A stretch of DNA of 50,413 nucleotides. Source: Immundisolibacter sp. (GTDB taxonomy: Bacteria; Pseudomonadota; Gammaproteobacteria; Immundisolibacterales; Immundisolibacteraceae). The stretch spans positions 1-50,413 of the forward strand of contig NZ_JACIZD010000017.1 of NCBI RefSeq assembly GCF_014359565.1, given 5' to 3'. The notes beneath the pieces were generated by a model. The model was given only the letters and a program-made list of their open reading frames with translations. It was not told the DNA's origin and did not search any database. Positions within the stretch are counted from its first letter, which is position 1. Each line of letters starts with the position of its first letter. Positions 1 to 10,303 of the stretch are shown here, in pieces. The translations under genes were made by a program, and so were the position numbers.

Positions 1-339
1 CTGGCCATCGTGGACGGTCTGACGGATGCCGTGACGCAGCCCAAGCCGCCGTGGCGTGAGCGCAAGGAAACGTACATCGAACACCTGCGCACGGCCCCGC
101 TGCCGGTGCTGCGCGTCTGCGCGGCCGACAAGCTGCACAACCTGCGCTGCATCAGGGCCGACTACCGCGTCCACGGCCCTGCGCTGTGGCGCCGCTTCAA
201 CGCCGGCCCGGCGGACACCTGCTGGTACTACAGCGCAGTCACCGACACGCTGGCTGCCGCCGGGGCGCCCGATGGCCTGGTGAATGAACTGCGTGACGTG
301 CTGGCTGCCTGTGCGGCGGCGGGGGTCTTCGAGGGTTAA
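1..339 (+). CDS. HD-domain phosphohydrolase-like protein, C-terminal part
   Basis: The reading frame is open from base 1, so the start lies outside the window; about 112 residues are visible. The sequence contains the stretch WRERKETYIEHL followed by AADKLHNLR and an ALWRRFNAG segment. That layout is typical of the small RelA/SpoT-like HD family of putative metal-dependent (pyro)phosphohydrolases. The HD and early His residues would be upstream and cannot be checked. The gene converges on the pfkB-family gene at 577-1509. The substrate is unknown. The family assignment is fairly safe, the function is not. Confidence 0.7.
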   Translation: MAIVDGLTDAVTQPKPPWRERKETYIEHLRTAPLPVLRVCAADKLHNLRCIRADYRVHGPALWRRFNAGPADTCWYYSAVTDTLAAAGAPDGLVNELRDVLAACAAAGVFEG

Positions 340-504
340 GCCGGCGCCAGTCGGGCGGGGGATGCCCCCTAGTTCGGGCGGGATAGGCCGGTGTCAGCGC
401 CCGATGCCGCTCGCCAGGCCCGACTGGGCCTTCAGGGCTTCCAGTCGCCCGAGATGCGCGCGGCGCCCGCCGGGATGGCCTGCACCCGGCGCGGTTCGTC
501 AGTC

Positions 505-530
505 CCCGGACGCAGTGTGCAGTGTCCGGG
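505..530. terminator. Hairpin between convergent genes
   Basis: A 7-bp perfect stem (CCCGGAC at 505-511, GTCCGGG at 524-530) with a 12-base loop is followed on the plus side by ATTTGT. It lies between the ends of two convergent genes and may stop transcription. There is no real T tract, so this is weak. Confidence 0.3.
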
Positions 531-576
531 ATTTGTCGGCGTCCAGGCCCGCCGACCCACCCTGATGGTGGCCGGC

Positions 577-1509
577 CTAGAAGCCGTGGCCGAACTCGGC
601 CATGAAACGGCGCTCGAAGTCCTCGCGCGTGAAGTGGTGGTTTTGCGTGCCGTGGTGCTCGATCTTGAGCGCGCCCAGCAGCGCGGCGATGCGCCCGGTG
701 GTTGGCCAGTCCAGTTCGTGCAGCAGGCCGTATAGCAGGCCGGCGCGGTAGGCATCCCCGCAGCCGGTGGGATCGTTCACCGCAGCCGGCGTCACGGCCG
801 GAATGTCGATGCGGTGGCCGCCGGTATAGATGCTGGAGCCCTTGCCGCCGCGGGTGACGATCAGCGCCTCGACGCGCTTGGCGATGTCGCCGGCCGACAA
901 CTCGGTACGTGTCTGCAGCAGTTCGATTTCGTAATCGTTGACGGTGATCCAGGTCGCCTGGTCGATGAAGCCGAGCAGGTCGGCCTTGTCGAACAGCGGC
1001 AGCCCCTGGCCGGGATCGAAGATGAACGGCACGCCGGCCTCGGCGAATTCCCGTGCGTGCAGCAGCATGCCCTCGCGGCCGTCCGGGGCGACGATGCCGA
1101 TGTCCACGTCCTGCACGTCGGCCAGCGAGTTGCGATGCGACTCGTTCATGGCGCCGGGGTGAAAGGCGGTGATCTGGTTGTCGTCGAGGTCGGTGGTGAT
1201 GAAGGCCTGGCCGGTGTAGCTGCCGGGCACCTGCGTCACGTGCCGGCGGTCGATGCCATTTTTGTCCAGCCAGTCGAAGTAGGGGCCGAAGTCCTCGCCG
1301 ACGGTGGCCATCGGCAGCGGATCGCCACCCAGCAACTTCAGGTTGTAGGCGATGTTGCCGGCGCAGCCGCCGAACTCGCGGCGCATCTGCGGCACCAGGA
1401 ACGACACGTTCAGGATGTGTACCTGGTCCGGCAGGATGTGGTTCTTGAAGCGGTCCTGGAACACCATGATGGTGTCGTAGGCCATCGAGCCGCAGATCAG
1501 TGCCCGCAA
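577..1509 (-). CDS. PfkB-family sugar/nucleoside kinase (adenosine kinase-like)
   Basis: This 310-residue protein belongs to the ribokinase/PfkB superfamily of ATP-dependent sugar or nucleoside kinases. The N-terminal substrate region carries GGCAGNIAYN (about 47-56), and the PfkB signature DPTGCGDAYR sits at 246-255, with Asp252 as the expected catalytic base. Relatives in beta- and gammaproteobacteria are often labelled adenosine kinase, but the substrate cannot be read from sequence. The start is TTG, supported by GGAGAG six bases upstream. It lies 32 bases downstream of gcvPB on the same strand, so the two are probably co-transcribed. Confidence 0.85.
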   Translation of the reverse strand: MRALICGSMAYDTIMVFQDRFKNHILPDQVHILNVSFLVPQMRREFGGCAGNIAYNLKLLGGDPLPMATVGEDFGPYFDWLDKNGIDRRHVTQVPGSYTGQAFITTDLDDNQITAFHPGAMNESHRNSLADVQDVDIGIVAPDGREGMLLHAREFAEAGVPFIFDPGQGLPLFDKADLLGFIDQATWITVNDYEIELLQTRTELSAGDIAKRVEALIVTRGGKGSSIYTGGHRIDIPAVTPAAVNDPTGCGDAYRAGLLYGLLHELDWPTTGRIAALLGALKIEHHGTQNHHFTREDFERRFMAEFGHGF

Positions 1510-1541
1510 TGCAGTCTCTCCGATGAGTGAATGGCCGCCGC

Positions 1542-2987
1542 TCAGGCCGGACGCCAGGCCAGGTCCGGCTGGCGCGCGGCGCGCACCTCGTCCAGCCGCC
1601 GCACCGGCAGCGTGTGCGGGGCGCCGTGCAGCAGGTCGGGTTGTTCGCGTGCTTCCCGGGCAATCTGGATCAGCGCCTCGACGAAGCCGTCCAGCATGTC
1701 ACGGGTCTCGGTCTCGGTCGGCTCGATCAACAGGCATTCGGGCACCAGCAGCGGGAAATACACGGTCGGCGCGTGGTAGCCGTAGTCGAGCAGGCGCTTG
1801 GCGACATCCAGCGCACTGACGCCCAGCTCCTGTTTGGAACGACGCAGGGTGACGATGAACTCGTGGCTGGCGCGCCGGTTGGGGAAGGCCAGCTCAAAGC
1901 CGGCCTCGCGCAATCTGGCCTGCAGGTAGGCCGCGTTCAGGGTGGCGAATTCGGCCACGCGGCGCATGCCCTCGCGGCCCAGCAGGCGGATGTAGACCCA
2001 GGCGCGCAGCAGGATGCCGGCGTTGCCGGCAAAGGCCGACAGGCGGCCGATGCTCTGCGGCCGGTCGGCCTCGGTCAGCCAGCGGTAGCGATCACCCTCG
2101 CGCGCCACCATCGGCACCGGCAGGAACGGCAGCAGACGCTCACTGACGCCGACCGGGCCTGCGCCCGGCCCACCGCCGCCGTGCGGCGTGGCGAAGGTCT
2201 TGTGCAGGTTAAGGTGCACCACGTCGAAGCCCATGTCGCCCGGGCGCGCGTGACCCAGGATGGCGTTCAGGTTGGCGCCGTCGTAGTACAGCAGGCCGCC
2301 GGCTTCGTGTACCACGCGCTGAATGTCCGAAATCTGGCGTTCGAACACGCCCAGCGTCGACGGGTTGGTCAGCATCAGGCCGGCCGTGTGCGGGCCGACG
2401 GCGGCGCGCAGGGCGGCCAGGTCCACGTCGCCCTGCGCGTCAGTCGGGATTTCGCGCACCTGATAGCCACACATCACGGCCGTGGCGGGGTTCGTCCCGT
2501 GCGCCGCGTCCGGCACCAGGATTTCGCGCCGCGCGCTGTCGCCGCGGCTGCGGTGATAGGCCTCGATCATGGCGATGCCGGCCAGCTCGCCCTGGGCGCC
2601 GGCCAGCGGCGTCAGCGACACGCCGGCCATGCCGGTGACGCGCGCCAGGATGTCCTGCAATTCCCACAGGCAGGCCAGAAAGCCTTGTCCGGTGGCGGCG
2701 GGCGCCAGCGGGTGGCGGTCGCGCAGCACCGGCCGCAGGGCCAGCTCGTTGGCCGCCCGCGGGTTGTACTTCATGGTGCAGGAGCCCAGCGGATAGAAAT
2801 GCGTGTCGATCGAGAAGTTCTTCTGCGACAGGCGCGTGTAGTGGCGCACCGCCTGCAGTTCGGATACTTCCGGCAGCGGCGGCGGACTGGTGCGCAGCAA
2901 ACCGGCAGGCAGATCGTCGGGGGGCGGGGCCGGGGCGACCTGGGCGCCATTGGCCCGGCCGGCGATGGATTGGTCGAAGATCAGCAT
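1542..2987 (-). CDS. gcvPB: Glycine dehydrogenase (decarboxylating) subunit 2 (P-protein, C-terminal half)
   Basis: This is the PLP-binding subunit of the two-part glycine decarboxylase P-protein. With subunit 1 it decarboxylates glycine and passes the aminomethyl group to lipoyl-GcvH in the cytoplasm. The 481-residue length is normal. The conserved [11 protein letters not shown] stretch (about 66-76) and the PLP-lysine motif [16 protein letters not shown] (Lys263) are present. ATG start at 2987. The other gcv genes are not downstream of it and would be expected before it, but tRNA-Arg intervenes, so gcvPA/T/H must lie elsewhere. It probably leads a two-gene unit with the PfkB kinase. Confidence 0.95.
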   Translation of the reverse strand: MLIFDQSIAGRANGAQVAPAPPPDDLPAGLLRTSPPPLPEVSELQAVRHYTRLSQKNFSIDTHFYPLGSCTMKYNPRAANELALRPVLRDRHPLAPAATGQGFLACLWELQDILARVTGMAGVSLTPLAGAQGELAGIAMIEAYHRSRGDSARREILVPDAAHGTNPATAVMCGYQVREIPTDAQGDVDLAALRAAVGPHTAGLMLTNPSTLGVFERQISDIQRVVHEAGGLLYYDGANLNAILGHARPGDMGFDVVHLNLHKTFATPHGGGGPGAGPVGVSERLLPFLPVPMVAREGDRYRWLTEADRPQSIGRLSAFAGNAGILLRAWVYIRLLGREGMRRVAEFATLNAAYLQARLREAGFELAFPNRRASHEFIVTLRRSKQELGVSALDVAKRLLDYGYHAPTVYFPLLVPECLLIEPTETETRDMLDGFVEALIQIAREAREQPDLLHGAPHTLPVRRLDEVRAARQPDLAWRPA

Positions 2988-3092
2988 GGGAACAGCGACA
3001 TGCGGGCACCGGCCGGGGATTCAGGCACGCGCCGGGTCGGTCGAGGCAGGCCTTGCGCCGCCCACGCCACGACCGCCGACACACGAGGGGAC

Positions 3093-3169
3093 TGGCGCGC
3101 CCTAGAGGATTCGAACCTCTGACCTTTGGCTTCGGAGGCCAACACTCTATCCAGCTGAGCTAAGGGCGC
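3093..3169 (-). tRNA. tRNA-Arg (anticodon CCG)
   Basis: Read on the minus strand, this 77-base gene folds as a complete cloverleaf. It has a 7-bp acceptor stem (GCGCCCT with AGGGCGC), a D arm with AGCTCAGCTGGATAGAG, an anticodon stem TTGGC/GCCAA with loop CTCCGAA giving anticodon CCG, and a T arm AGAGG-TTCGAAT-CCTCT. The discriminator is G and the CCA end is encoded (3093-3095). It reads the CGG arginine codon, frequent in a high-GC genome. I see no integrase or repeat pointing to use as an attachment site. Confidence 0.97.
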
Positions 3170-3338
3170 GGGGAGGCGCAGTTTAGCAGGATGTCCGGGG
3201 CCGGCGGCGCGCGGTGGCCAGGCTTGACGGCACGCAAGACACCCCACGCTTGTGATCGTGGCTGGCCGGTGGCCGTTATACTTGCGCGGCTGCCCGTGCA
3301 GTTGCCCCCGTGATCCCCCGTTCCAGCAAGGAGTCTTT

Positions 3339-3839
3339 GTGAACGCCCATTCCGCCCCGGCTGGCGACAATTCCGCCAGCGCCTTCACCGTTGTTCTGCT
3401 GTCCCTGGTTGCCCTCACGTTCCTGATTGCCGGCATCGCCGTGTTCGCGGTCGGCGCCATGCGCCCGTCCAAGGTGGATCCGAGCGTCGCCGCCCTGGCC
3501 AACGAGCGCATCAAGCCGGTCGGTGAAGTGCAGATCGGCGGTCCCGGCGCGCCGGCTGGTGGCATGGCCGCCACCGCAGCGGCCGATGCCGGACCGGTCG
3601 ATGGCGCCGCCGTGTATCAGCAGGCCTGCTTCTCCTGCCACGCTTCCGGTGTCGCCGGCGCGCCCAAGCTCGGCAGCGCCGAAGACTGGACGCCGCGCAT
3701 CGCGCAGGGTATCGAGGTGCTGCACCAGCACTCGCTGCAGGGCATCCGTGCCATGCCGCCCAAGGGCGGTTTCATGAACCTGAGCGACGCCCAGGTTCAG
3801 GCCGCGGTCGATTACATGGTGGCGCAGGTCAAGAAATAA
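3339..3839 (+). CDS. Membrane-anchored cytochrome c5-type protein
   Basis: This 166-residue c-type cytochrome has an N-terminal membrane anchor (about 15-40), an Ala/Pro/Gly-rich linker, and one haem-binding CFSCH motif (97-101). A later AMPPKGG gives the likely axial Met139. It should face the periplasm and carry electrons in respiration. The start is GTG at 3339, chosen because AAGGAG lies five bases upstream; a longer in-frame start at 3252 lacks a ribosome site. A TATACT hexamer at 3277-3282 is a plausible -10. A strong terminator follows the gene. Confidence 0.88.
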   Translation: MNAHSAPAGDNSASAFTVVLLSLVALTFLIAGIAVFAVGAMRPSKVDPSVAALANERIKPVGEVQIGGPGAPAGGMAATAAADAGPVDGAAVYQQACFSCHASGVAGAPKLGSAEDWTPRIAQGIEVLHQHSLQGIRAMPPKGGFMNLSDAQVQAAVDYMVAQVKK

Positions 3840-3866
3840 GCCGCGCCGCGGTTATCGCGGCCAAAA

Positions 3867-3901
3867 AAAGGCGGGGTCGGCATTGCCGGCCCCGCCTTTT
3901 T
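3867..3901. terminator. Bidirectional intrinsic terminator
   Basis: A 12-bp GC-rich stem (3870-3881 with 3885-3896, one G-T pair, ATTG loop region) is flanked by an A run at 3863-3869 and by TTTTT at 3897-3901. It can therefore terminate the cytochrome gene on the plus strand and fabB on the minus strand. The two genes converge here. Confidence 0.92.
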
Positions 3902-3927
3902 CATGTGGCCGCTTTCGGGCTGGGGCT

Positions 3928-5148
3928 TCAGCCGTTGTAGCGGCGCAGCACCAGGGTGGCGTTGGTGCCACCGAAGCCGAAGCTGTTCGACATCACCGTA
4001 TCCAACCGCACACCGTCGCGCAATTTGCGCACCAGCGGGAGGCCTTCGGCCGCCGGATCGAGGCGCTCGATGTGTGCGGACGGGGTGATGAAGCCGCCGC
4101 GCATCATCAGCAGGCAGTAGATGGCCTCGTGCACGCCGGCGGCGCCCAGCGAATGGCCGGTCAGCGACTTCGTGGAACTGAATGCCGGAACCTGTTCTCC
4201 GAACACCTCGCGCACGGCCTCCAGTTCGCGGCTGTCGCCGACCGGCGTGCTGGTGCCGTGGGTGTTCAGATAATCGATGTCCGTGAGCGGAATGTCGCCC
4301 AGCGCCTGACGCATGCAGCGCACCGCGCCCTCGCCGGACGGCTGCACCATGTCGAAGCCGTCCGAGGTGGCGCCATAGCCGATCAGCTCGCCATAAATCT
4401 TGGCGCCGCGGGCCAGCGCGTGATCAAGGGCCTCCACCACAACGATGCCGCCGCCGCCGGAGATGACGAAGCCGTCGCGATCGGCATCGTAGGCACGGGA
4501 GGCGACCGCGGCGCGGTCGTTATAGGCGGAAGACAGTGCGCCCATGCCGTCGAACAGCACCGATTCGGTCCAGTGCAGTTCCTCGCCACCGCCGGCGAAT
4601 ACCACGTCCTGCTTGCCGGCCTGGATCAGTTCAGCGGCGTTGCCGATGCAGTGGGCGGAGGTGGCGCAGGCCGACGAGATGGAATAGCCCACGCCCTTGA
4701 TCTTGAAGGCGGTGCCCAGGCAGGCGGCGACCGTGCTCGACATGGTGCGCGGCACCATGTACGGCCCAACGCGACGGGCGCCTTTCTCGCGCAGGGTGTC
4801 TGCTGCCAGCACGGTGTTGGCGGTCGAGGCGCCGCCGGATCCGGCAACCAGGCCGGTGCGCGGATTCGAAACCTCGGCTTCGGTCAGTCCGGCGTCGACG
4901 ATGGCCTCGACCATTGCGATGTGCGCGTAGGCGGCGGCATCACCCATGAAGCGCAGCAGCTTGCGGTCGATGTGTTCCTCGGGCGAGATGCGCAGCGGCC
5001 CGTGCACCTGGCTTCGAAAGCCCAGTTCGCGGTATTCCTCGCTGAACTCGATGCCGGAACGGACTTCGCGCAGCGAGTCTGCGACCTGTGCCTGGGTGGT
5101 GCCGATGCTGGACACGATGCCCAGCCCGGTGATGACGACGCGTCTCAC
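3928..5148 (-). CDS. fabB: 3-oxoacyl-ACP synthase I
   Basis: This 406-residue condensing enzyme elongates acyl-ACP with malonyl-ACP. In the FabA-FabB pathway it is needed for unsaturated fatty acids. The catalytic triad is visible: nucleophile Cys161 in [12 protein letters not shown], the [12 protein letters not shown] His, and the [14 protein letters not shown] His. The GTG start overlaps the fabA stop by four bases (GTGA), and no longer start is needed because the protein begins with the family-typical RRVVITGLG. It is translationally coupled to fabA, as in many gammaproteobacteria. Terminated by the hairpin at 3867-3901. Confidence 0.96.
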   Translation of the reverse strand: MRRVVITGLGIVSSIGTTQAQVADSLREVRSGIEFSEEYRELGFRSQVHGPLRISPEEHIDRKLLRFMGDAAAYAHIAMVEAIVDAGLTEAEVSNPRTGLVAGSGGASTANTVLAADTLREKGARRVGPYMVPRTMSSTVAACLGTAFKIKGVGYSISSACATSAHCIGNAAELIQAGKQDVVFAGGGEELHWTESVLFDGMGALSSAYNDRAAVASRAYDADRDGFVISGGGGIVVVEALDHALARGAKIYGELIGYGATSDGFDMVQPSGEGAVRCMRQALGDIPLTDIDYLNTHGTSTPVGDSRELEAVREVFGEQVPAFSSTKSLTGHSLGAAGVHEAIYCLLMMRGGFITPSAHIERLDPAAEGLPLVRKLRDGVRLDTVMSNSFGFGGTNATLVLRRYNG

Positions 5149-5720
5149 GGTGTGCTCTCGAAGGAATTGGTGAACAGTCCTACTCGCAGGCCACTGGCGG
5201 TATAGATGGGGTTGCCATCGACCGCCACGGTGGCATCGGCGATGCCCATGAACAGCTTGCGCTGGATCACGCGCTTCATGTGGATGTGGTAGCTGACCAG
5301 GCGCGCGGCCGGCGTGACTTCGCCGCCGAACTTCACTTCGTCGGCGCCCAGCGCTCGCCCGCGACCCGGGCCGCCGATCCAGCCCAGATAAAAGCCGACC
5401 AGCTGCCACATGGCGTCCAGCCCCAGGCAGCCGGGCATGACCGGATCGCCCTGGAAATGACAGCCGAAAAACCACAGGTCCGGCCGTACGTCCAGTTCGG
5501 CGCGAATCTCGCCGCGGCCGAACTGGCCGCCGTGGTCGCTGATGTACGTGATGCGGTCGAACATCAGCATGGGCGGCAGCGGTAGCTGCGCGTTGCCAGG
5601 GCCGAACAGCTCGCCGCGCGCGCAGCGCAGCAGCTGGTCATGGCTGAAGGAGTCCACGCGCTGCGCGACGGCGGATGTTTCGGTCACAGTGTCTTCCGTG
5701 GCAAGGGGCTGTAGAGACAT
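5145..5720 (-). CDS. fabA: 3-hydroxydecanoyl-ACP dehydratase/isomerase
   Basis: FabA dehydrates 3-hydroxyacyl-ACP and isomerises trans-2- to cis-3-decenoyl-ACP, the branch point for unsaturated fatty acids. The active-site region [21 protein letters not shown] contains His88 and Asp102. The 191 residues are about 20 longer than usual because of an N-terminal extension from the ATG at 5720; a shorter start at the in-frame GTG (about residue 12) is possible. It is the first gene of the fabA-fabB pair and has a TATAAT-like element at 5757-5762. Confidence 0.96.
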   Translation of the reverse strand: MSLQPLATEDTVTETSAVAQRVDSFSHDQLLRCARGELFGPGNAQLPLPPMLMFDRITYISDHGGQFGRGEIRAELDVRPDLWFFGCHFQGDPVMPGCLGLDAMWQLVGFYLGWIGGPGRGRALGADEVKFGGEVTPAARLVSYHIHMKRVIQRKLFMGIADATVAVDGNPIYTASGLRVGLFTNSFESTP

Positions 5721-5756
5721 TCACAGCCAGGCGTGGTTGCGGCAAAAAACGGCATG

Positions 5757-5762
5757 ATTATA
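5757..5762 (-). promoter_or_regulatory. Probable -10 element of fabA-fabB
   Basis: A perfect TATAAT on the minus strand lies 37 bases upstream of the fabA ATG. No good -35 is seen 16-18 bases further up, so an activator or an extended element may be needed. No FabR-like palindrome was recognised. Confidence 0.45.
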
Positions 5763-5854
5763 CGCACCCGCCGATGGCGGGCCGGGCCGCCAGCGGTTGC
5801 AAACCCCTGACGGCCTTGCCGGTCGGTGGCCCGGCTGGCCGCCCGGCGCCGGAT

Positions 5855-7315
5855 TTACAGTCCCAGCTGCCCCCACAGCTCGTCCACCCGCGCCTTGACC
5901 GCCGCGTCCATCCGAATCGGCCGGCCCCACTCGCGCGTGGTCTCGCCGGGCCATTTGTTGGTGGCATCCAGGCCCATCTTGGAGCCCAGGCCCGGCTGCG
6001 GCGAGGCGAAATCGAGCGTGTCGATCGGTGTGCGCTCGGCCAGCAGGATGTCGCGGGCCGGGTCGACGCGGGTGCTGATGGCCCATACCACGTCCTGCCA
6101 GCTGCGCACGTCGATGTCCTCGTCCACCACTACGACGAACTTGGTGTACAGGAACTGGCGCAGCACCGACCAGACGCCGAACATCACCCGCGCCGCGTGC
6201 CCCGGGTACTGCTTGCGGATCGACACCAGCGCCACCCGGTACGAGCAGCCCTCCGGCGGCAGGTAGAAGTCCACCACTTCCGGGAATTGCCGGCGCAGCA
6301 GCGGCACGAACAGCTCGTTCAGCGCCGCCCCGAGCATGGCCGGCTCATCGGGCGGGCGGCCGGTGTAGGTGCTGTGGTAGATGGCGTCGCGGCGGCGGGA
6401 CAGGCGCTGCACGGTCAGCACCGGGTAGCGTTCGGTTTCGTTGTAGTAGCCGGTGTGATCGCCAAACGGGCCCTCGTCGGCCAGCTCGCCGGGCCGGATC
6501 ACGCCCTCGAGCACGATCTCGGCATGCGCCGGGACGGCAAGGTCGCTGTCGGCGCAGGTCAGCAGCTCGGTGCGCTCGCCGCGCAGCAGGCCGGCGAACT
6601 GGTACTCGGACAGGCCGTCGGGAATCGGCATCACCGCCGCCAGCAGCGTGGCCGGGTCGGCACCGATCACCACCGCCACCGGAAACGGCTCGCCGGGCCG
6701 CGCCGCCTGCCAGGCCTGGTAGTCGAGCGCGCCGCCGCGGTGCGCCAGCCAGCGCATGATCAGCCGGTTGCGGCCGAGCAGTTGCTGGCGGTAGACGCCG
6801 AGGTTGTGCCGCCCGCCGTGCGGCCCGCGCGTGACCACCAGGCCCCAGCTCAGCAGCGGCGCGGCATCGTCCGGCCAGCAGGTCTGGATGGGCAGGCTGC
6901 CCAGGTCGACTGCTTCGCCCTCGAACACCTGTTCCTGAACGGGTCCGCTGCCGACGCGCCGCGGACGCATGGCCAGCGCCTGCCGGTAGATGGGCAACTG
7001 TCGCCAGGCCTCGCGCAGGCCGCCGGGCGGTTGTGGTTCGCGCAGCATGGCCAGTTGCTCGCCAAGTTCCCGCAGGTCGGCGACCGTCTCGCGCCCCAGG
7101 CCAAGTGCTACGCGCCGCACGCTGCCGAACAGATTGGCCAGCAGCGGCATGGCGTGGCCGACCGGGCGCTCGAACAGCAGCGCCGGGCCGCCGGCCCGCA
7201 GCACGCGGTCGCAGATTTCGGTGACTTCCAGGCGCGGGTCGACCGGCACGGCGATGCGCTTGAGCTCCCCCAGCGCCTCCAGGCGGGCGATGAAGGCGCG
7301 CAGATCGCGGCTCAC
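5855..7315 (-). CDS. ubiD: UbiD 4-hydroxy-3-polyprenylbenzoate decarboxylase
   Basis: UbiD removes the carboxyl group of 4-hydroxy-3-polyprenylbenzoate in ubiquinone synthesis, using prenylated FMN supplied by UbiX (not in this window). The 486-residue length is right for the family. The segment with [13 protein letters not shown] carries the conserved acidic residues near the cofactor, and [12 protein letters not shown] and [10 protein letters not shown] near the C-terminus are also typical. The GTG start overlaps the ubiA stop by four bases (GTGA). It is the last gene of the spoT-ridA-recG-ubiA-ubiD run. Confidence 0.94.
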   Translation of the reverse strand: MSRDLRAFIARLEALGELKRIAVPVDPRLEVTEICDRVLRAGGPALLFERPVGHAMPLLANLFGSVRRVALGLGRETVADLRELGEQLAMLREPQPPGGLREAWRQLPIYRQALAMRPRRVGSGPVQEQVFEGEAVDLGSLPIQTCWPDDAAPLLSWGLVVTRGPHGGRHNLGVYRQQLLGRNRLIMRWLAHRGGALDYQAWQAARPGEPFPVAVVIGADPATLLAAVMPIPDGLSEYQFAGLLRGERTELLTCADSDLAVPAHAEIVLEGVIRPGELADEGPFGDHTGYYNETERYPVLTVQRLSRRRDAIYHSTYTGRPPDEPAMLGAALNELFVPLLRRQFPEVVDFYLPPEGCSYRVALVSIRKQYPGHAARVMFGVWSVLRQFLYTKFVVVVDEDIDVRSWQDVVWAISTRVDPARDILLAERTPIDTLDFASPQPGLGSKMGLDATNKWPGETTREWGRPIRMDAAVKARVDELWGQLGL

Positions 7316-8190
7316 GGATTCATCCCGTAGTGGGCGGCAATGCCGGCGAACACCGCGGCACCGAACCAGTTGTTGGCTACGAAGGCCCTGAAGCAGGCGG
7401 CCGGATCGCGGTGCCGGGCGAGGTACTGGTGGTGCAGCGCGGTCAGCGCCGCCAGGCCAAGCCCGCCGTAGAACCAGGGCCCCAGGCGGGCGTTCCAGCC
7501 GACCAGTGCCAGCGTGGCCAAGGCACTTGCCTGCAGCACGCCGATGATCAGCCGGTCGTCCTCGCCAAACAGGATGGCGGTCGACTTGACGCCGACCTTG
7601 ATGTCGTCGGCGCGGTCCGCCATGGCGTAGAAGGTGTCGTAGGCGACGGTCCAGAACACGTTGGCGATCAGCAGCAGCCAGGCGATGGGCGGCACCTTGT
7701 CCTGCACCGCGGCATAGGCCATCGGGATGCCCCAGCCGAAGGCCAGCCCCAGATAGATCTGCGGCAGGTGCGTCAGGCGCTTGCCGAGTGGATAGGTCAC
7801 GGCCAGCAGGGCGCCGATCACGGCCAGTTCCTGGGTGCGCCGGTTCAGGGTGAGCACCAGCGCCAGCGATGCAATCAGCAGCAGCACGCAAATCACCAGC
7901 GCCTCGGCTGGCCGGATGGCGCCGCGCGCCAGCGGGCGGTTGCGCGTGCGTTCCACATGGCGGTCGACATCGCGGTCGAGGTAATCGTTGATGGCGCAGC
8001 CGGCCGAGCGCATGGTCAGCACGCCGGCCGTGAACACGGCCAGGATCTTCGGATCCGGCAGGCCGTTGCTGGCCAGCCACAGCGCCCACCAGGTCGGCCA
8101 CAGCAGCAGCAGGCTGCCGATCGGCCGGTGCAGGCGCGTCAGCTCGGCATAGGCTTGCAGGTGCGCGGCCAGCCACCGCCAGGCGGTCAT
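7312..8190 (-). CDS. ubiA: 4-hydroxybenzoate polyprenyltransferase
   Basis: UbiA is an inner-membrane prenyltransferase that attaches the polyprenyl tail to 4-hydroxybenzoate in ubiquinone synthesis. Both Asp-rich motifs are visible: [10 protein letters not shown] (68-77) and [13 protein letters not shown] further on. Several hydrophobic helices lie between. The 292-residue length is normal. It starts four bases after recG ends and overlaps ubiD, so transcription and translation look coupled along this run. Confidence 0.95.
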   Translation of the reverse strand: MTAWRWLAAHLQAYAELTRLHRPIGSLLLLWPTWWALWLASNGLPDPKILAVFTAGVLTMRSAGCAINDYLDRDVDRHVERTRNRPLARGAIRPAEALVICVLLLIASLALVLTLNRRTQELAVIGALLAVTYPLGKRLTHLPQIYLGLAFGWGIPMAYAAVQDKVPPIAWLLLIANVFWTVAYDTFYAMADRADDIKVGVKSTAILFGEDDRLIIGVLQASALATLALVGWNARLGPWFYGGLGLAALTALHHQYLARHRDPAACFRAFVANNWFGAAVFAGIAAHYGMNP

Positions 8191-8194
8191 GGTC

Positions 8195-10282
8195 TTACAC
8201 CTCGCCGTAGGCCAGGCCGCGGCCCAACCAGCGGTCGATGAGCCTTGGCACCGCCTCGGGGGCTTCCTGTTCCAGGCGGCTCGCCAGCGCCGGCAGGCGC
8301 GTCAGCAGCGCCCGGTCTCGCTCCAGGTCAGCCACGCGCAGGTTGATGGCGCCGGTCTGGCGCGTGCCCAGCAGCTCCCCCGGGCCGCGCAGGTCAAGGT
8401 CGCGACGGGCGATCTCGAAGCCGTCGCCGGTCTCGCGCATGGCCGCCAGCCGCGCGCGCGCCTCGCCGGACAGCGGCGGCTGATAGAGCAGCACGCAGCG
8501 GCTGTGGGCGCTGCCGCGTCCCACCCGGCCGCGCAGCTGGTGCAGCTGGGCCAGGCCCAGCCGCTGGGCGTGATCGATCACCATCAGTGTGGCGTTGGGC
8601 ACGTCCACGCCGACCTCGATCACGGTGGTGGCAACCAGCAGGTCGATTTCGCGGCGCTGGAAGGCGCCCATGACGGTTTCCTTGTCGCGGCTTTTCATGC
8701 GCCCGTGCAGCAGGCCGATGCGCAGCTGCGGCAGCGCCGCCGTCAGCTCCGCGGCCGTCTCGGTGGCGGCCGACAGGGCGAGTGCTTCCGATTCCTCGAT
8801 CAGCGGGCAGACCCAGTAGGCCTGCTCGCCGCGGGCGCAGGTGGCGGCAATGGCGGCCAGCAGTTCGTCCTTGCGCCGGCGCGGCACGGCCAGGGTCTGT
8901 ACCGGCGTGCGACCGGGCGGCAGCTCGTCGATGACCGAGGTGTCGAGGTCGGCGTAGAAGGTCATGGCGAGCGAGCGCGGGATGGGGGTGGCGGTCATGA
9001 TCAGCTGGTGCGGCGCCTGCGCGCCGTCGTCGCCCTTGGCGCGCAGGGCCAGGCGCTGGTGCACGCCAAAGCGGTGCTGTTCGTCGATCACCACCAGACC
9101 TAAGCGCGCAAAGCGCACATCGTCCTGGAACAGCGCGTGCGTGCCCACCACCAGCGGCGCGCGGCCGGATTCGATGCCCTCCAGGATGCTCGCCCGCGCG
9201 CGTCCGCCATGGCGCCCGGCCAGCCACACCGGATCGATGCCCAGCGGCGGCAGCCAGCGGCAGAAGTTTCGAAAATGCTGCTCGGCCAGCAGTTCGGTCG
9301 GCGCCATGATGGCCGCCTGCCAGCCGGCCTCGACCGCCTGCAGCGCGATCGCCGCTGCCACCAGCGTCTTGCCGGAGCCCACATCCCCTTGCAGCAGACG
9401 CAGCATGGGATGGGGTTTGGCCAGGTCCGCCAGGGTCTCGTCGATGACGCGCTGCTGGGCGGCGGTGAGCGCGAACGGCAGCGATTCGAGCAAGCGCCCG
9501 CGCAGCGCGCCGCTGGCGGCAATCGGTGGCGCCCGGCGGGTCTGGCGCTGGCGCCGCCGCTGACGCAGGCTCAGGTGATGCGCCAGCAGTTCCTCGAGCG
9601 CCAGCCGGTGCAGGGCCGCCGGGCGCTGGTCGAGCGCGGCCGTGGCCGACGGCTGGTGCAGGCAGCGCAGCGCGCTTGGCAGGTCCGGCAGCTGTTGCGC
9701 CGTGCGCAGGCCAACCGGCAGCAGCTCCGGCAAAAATTGTTCGCAGCGCGCCAGCGCCGCGCCGATCAGGCGTCGCAGCGTGGCCTGCGTCAGGCCGGCG
9801 GTGGTCGGATAGACCGGCGTCAGCGTGGACTGCGGCAGCGGCTCGTCGGCGCCGTTGGGGAGCAGCCGGTACTCGGGGTGGACCATCTCCAGCCGAAATG
9901 GCCCGGACCGGACCTCGCCATAACATTCCAGCCACACGCCGGCTTGCAGCTGCTGCAACTGCGGCGGGCGGAAGTGGAAGAACCGCAGCGTGATGCCGGC
10001 CGGCGGGTCGACCAGGCTGACCAGCAGCGCACGCCTGCGCCCCTGGCTGAGTTCGGCCGCTTCGATGCGACCTCGGATCAGCGCTTGCTGGCCCTCGCGC
10101 AGACTGGCGATCGGCACCAGCTGGCTGCGGTCTTCATAACGCAGCGGCAGGTGCAGCAGCAGGTCGGCCGGCTGGGTGATGCCCAGCAGCGCCAGTCGTC
10201 CGATGAGCGCGGACCCCACCCCCGGCAGCGCGGCCAGGGCCGACGCCGCGGCAGCGGGCCGGCTGGCTGCGGCGGTAGCCAT
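8195..10282 (-). CDS. recG: ATP-dependent DNA helicase RecG
   Basis: RecG is a 695-residue double-strand DNA translocase that remodels stalled forks and Holliday junctions. Order: N-terminal helical and OB-fold wedge region (to about 250), Walker A GDVGSGKT (299-306), Walker B VIDEQHRFG, motif III MTATPIPRS, and a C-terminal helicase lobe with VGVDVPNA and QLRGRVGRG. ATG start at 10282. It follows ridA by 21 bases, in the rpoZ-spoT-ridA-recG arrangement common in gammaproteobacteria. Confidence 0.96.
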   Translation of the reverse strand: MATAAASRPAAAASALAALPGVGSALIGRLALLGITQPADLLLHLPLRYEDRSQLVPIASLREGQQALIRGRIEAAELSQGRRRALLVSLVDPPAGITLRFFHFRPPQLQQLQAGVWLECYGEVRSGPFRLEMVHPEYRLLPNGADEPLPQSTLTPVYPTTAGLTQATLRRLIGAALARCEQFLPELLPVGLRTAQQLPDLPSALRCLHQPSATAALDQRPAALHRLALEELLAHHLSLRQRRRQRQTRRAPPIAASGALRGRLLESLPFALTAAQQRVIDETLADLAKPHPMLRLLQGDVGSGKTLVAAAIALQAVEAGWQAAIMAPTELLAEQHFRNFCRWLPPLGIDPVWLAGRHGGRARASILEGIESGRAPLVVGTHALFQDDVRFARLGLVVIDEQHRFGVHQRLALRAKGDDGAQAPHQLIMTATPIPRSLAMTFYADLDTSVIDELPPGRTPVQTLAVPRRRKDELLAAIAATCARGEQAYWVCPLIEESEALALSAATETAAELTAALPQLRIGLLHGRMKSRDKETVMGAFQRREIDLLVATTVIEVGVDVPNATLMVIDHAQRLGLAQLHQLRGRVGRGSAHSRCVLLYQPPLSGEARARLAAMRETGDGFEIARRDLDLRGPGELLGTRQTGAINLRVADLERDRALLTRLPALASRLEQEAPEAVPRLIDRWLGRGLAYGEV

Positions 10283-10303
10283 TCGCGAGTCGAGCGCTGC
10301 AGG

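Noticed and set aside
3093-3169. tRNA-Arg as an integration site
   Set aside because: No integrase, no direct repeat of the tRNA 3' end and only housekeeping genes lie on both sides.
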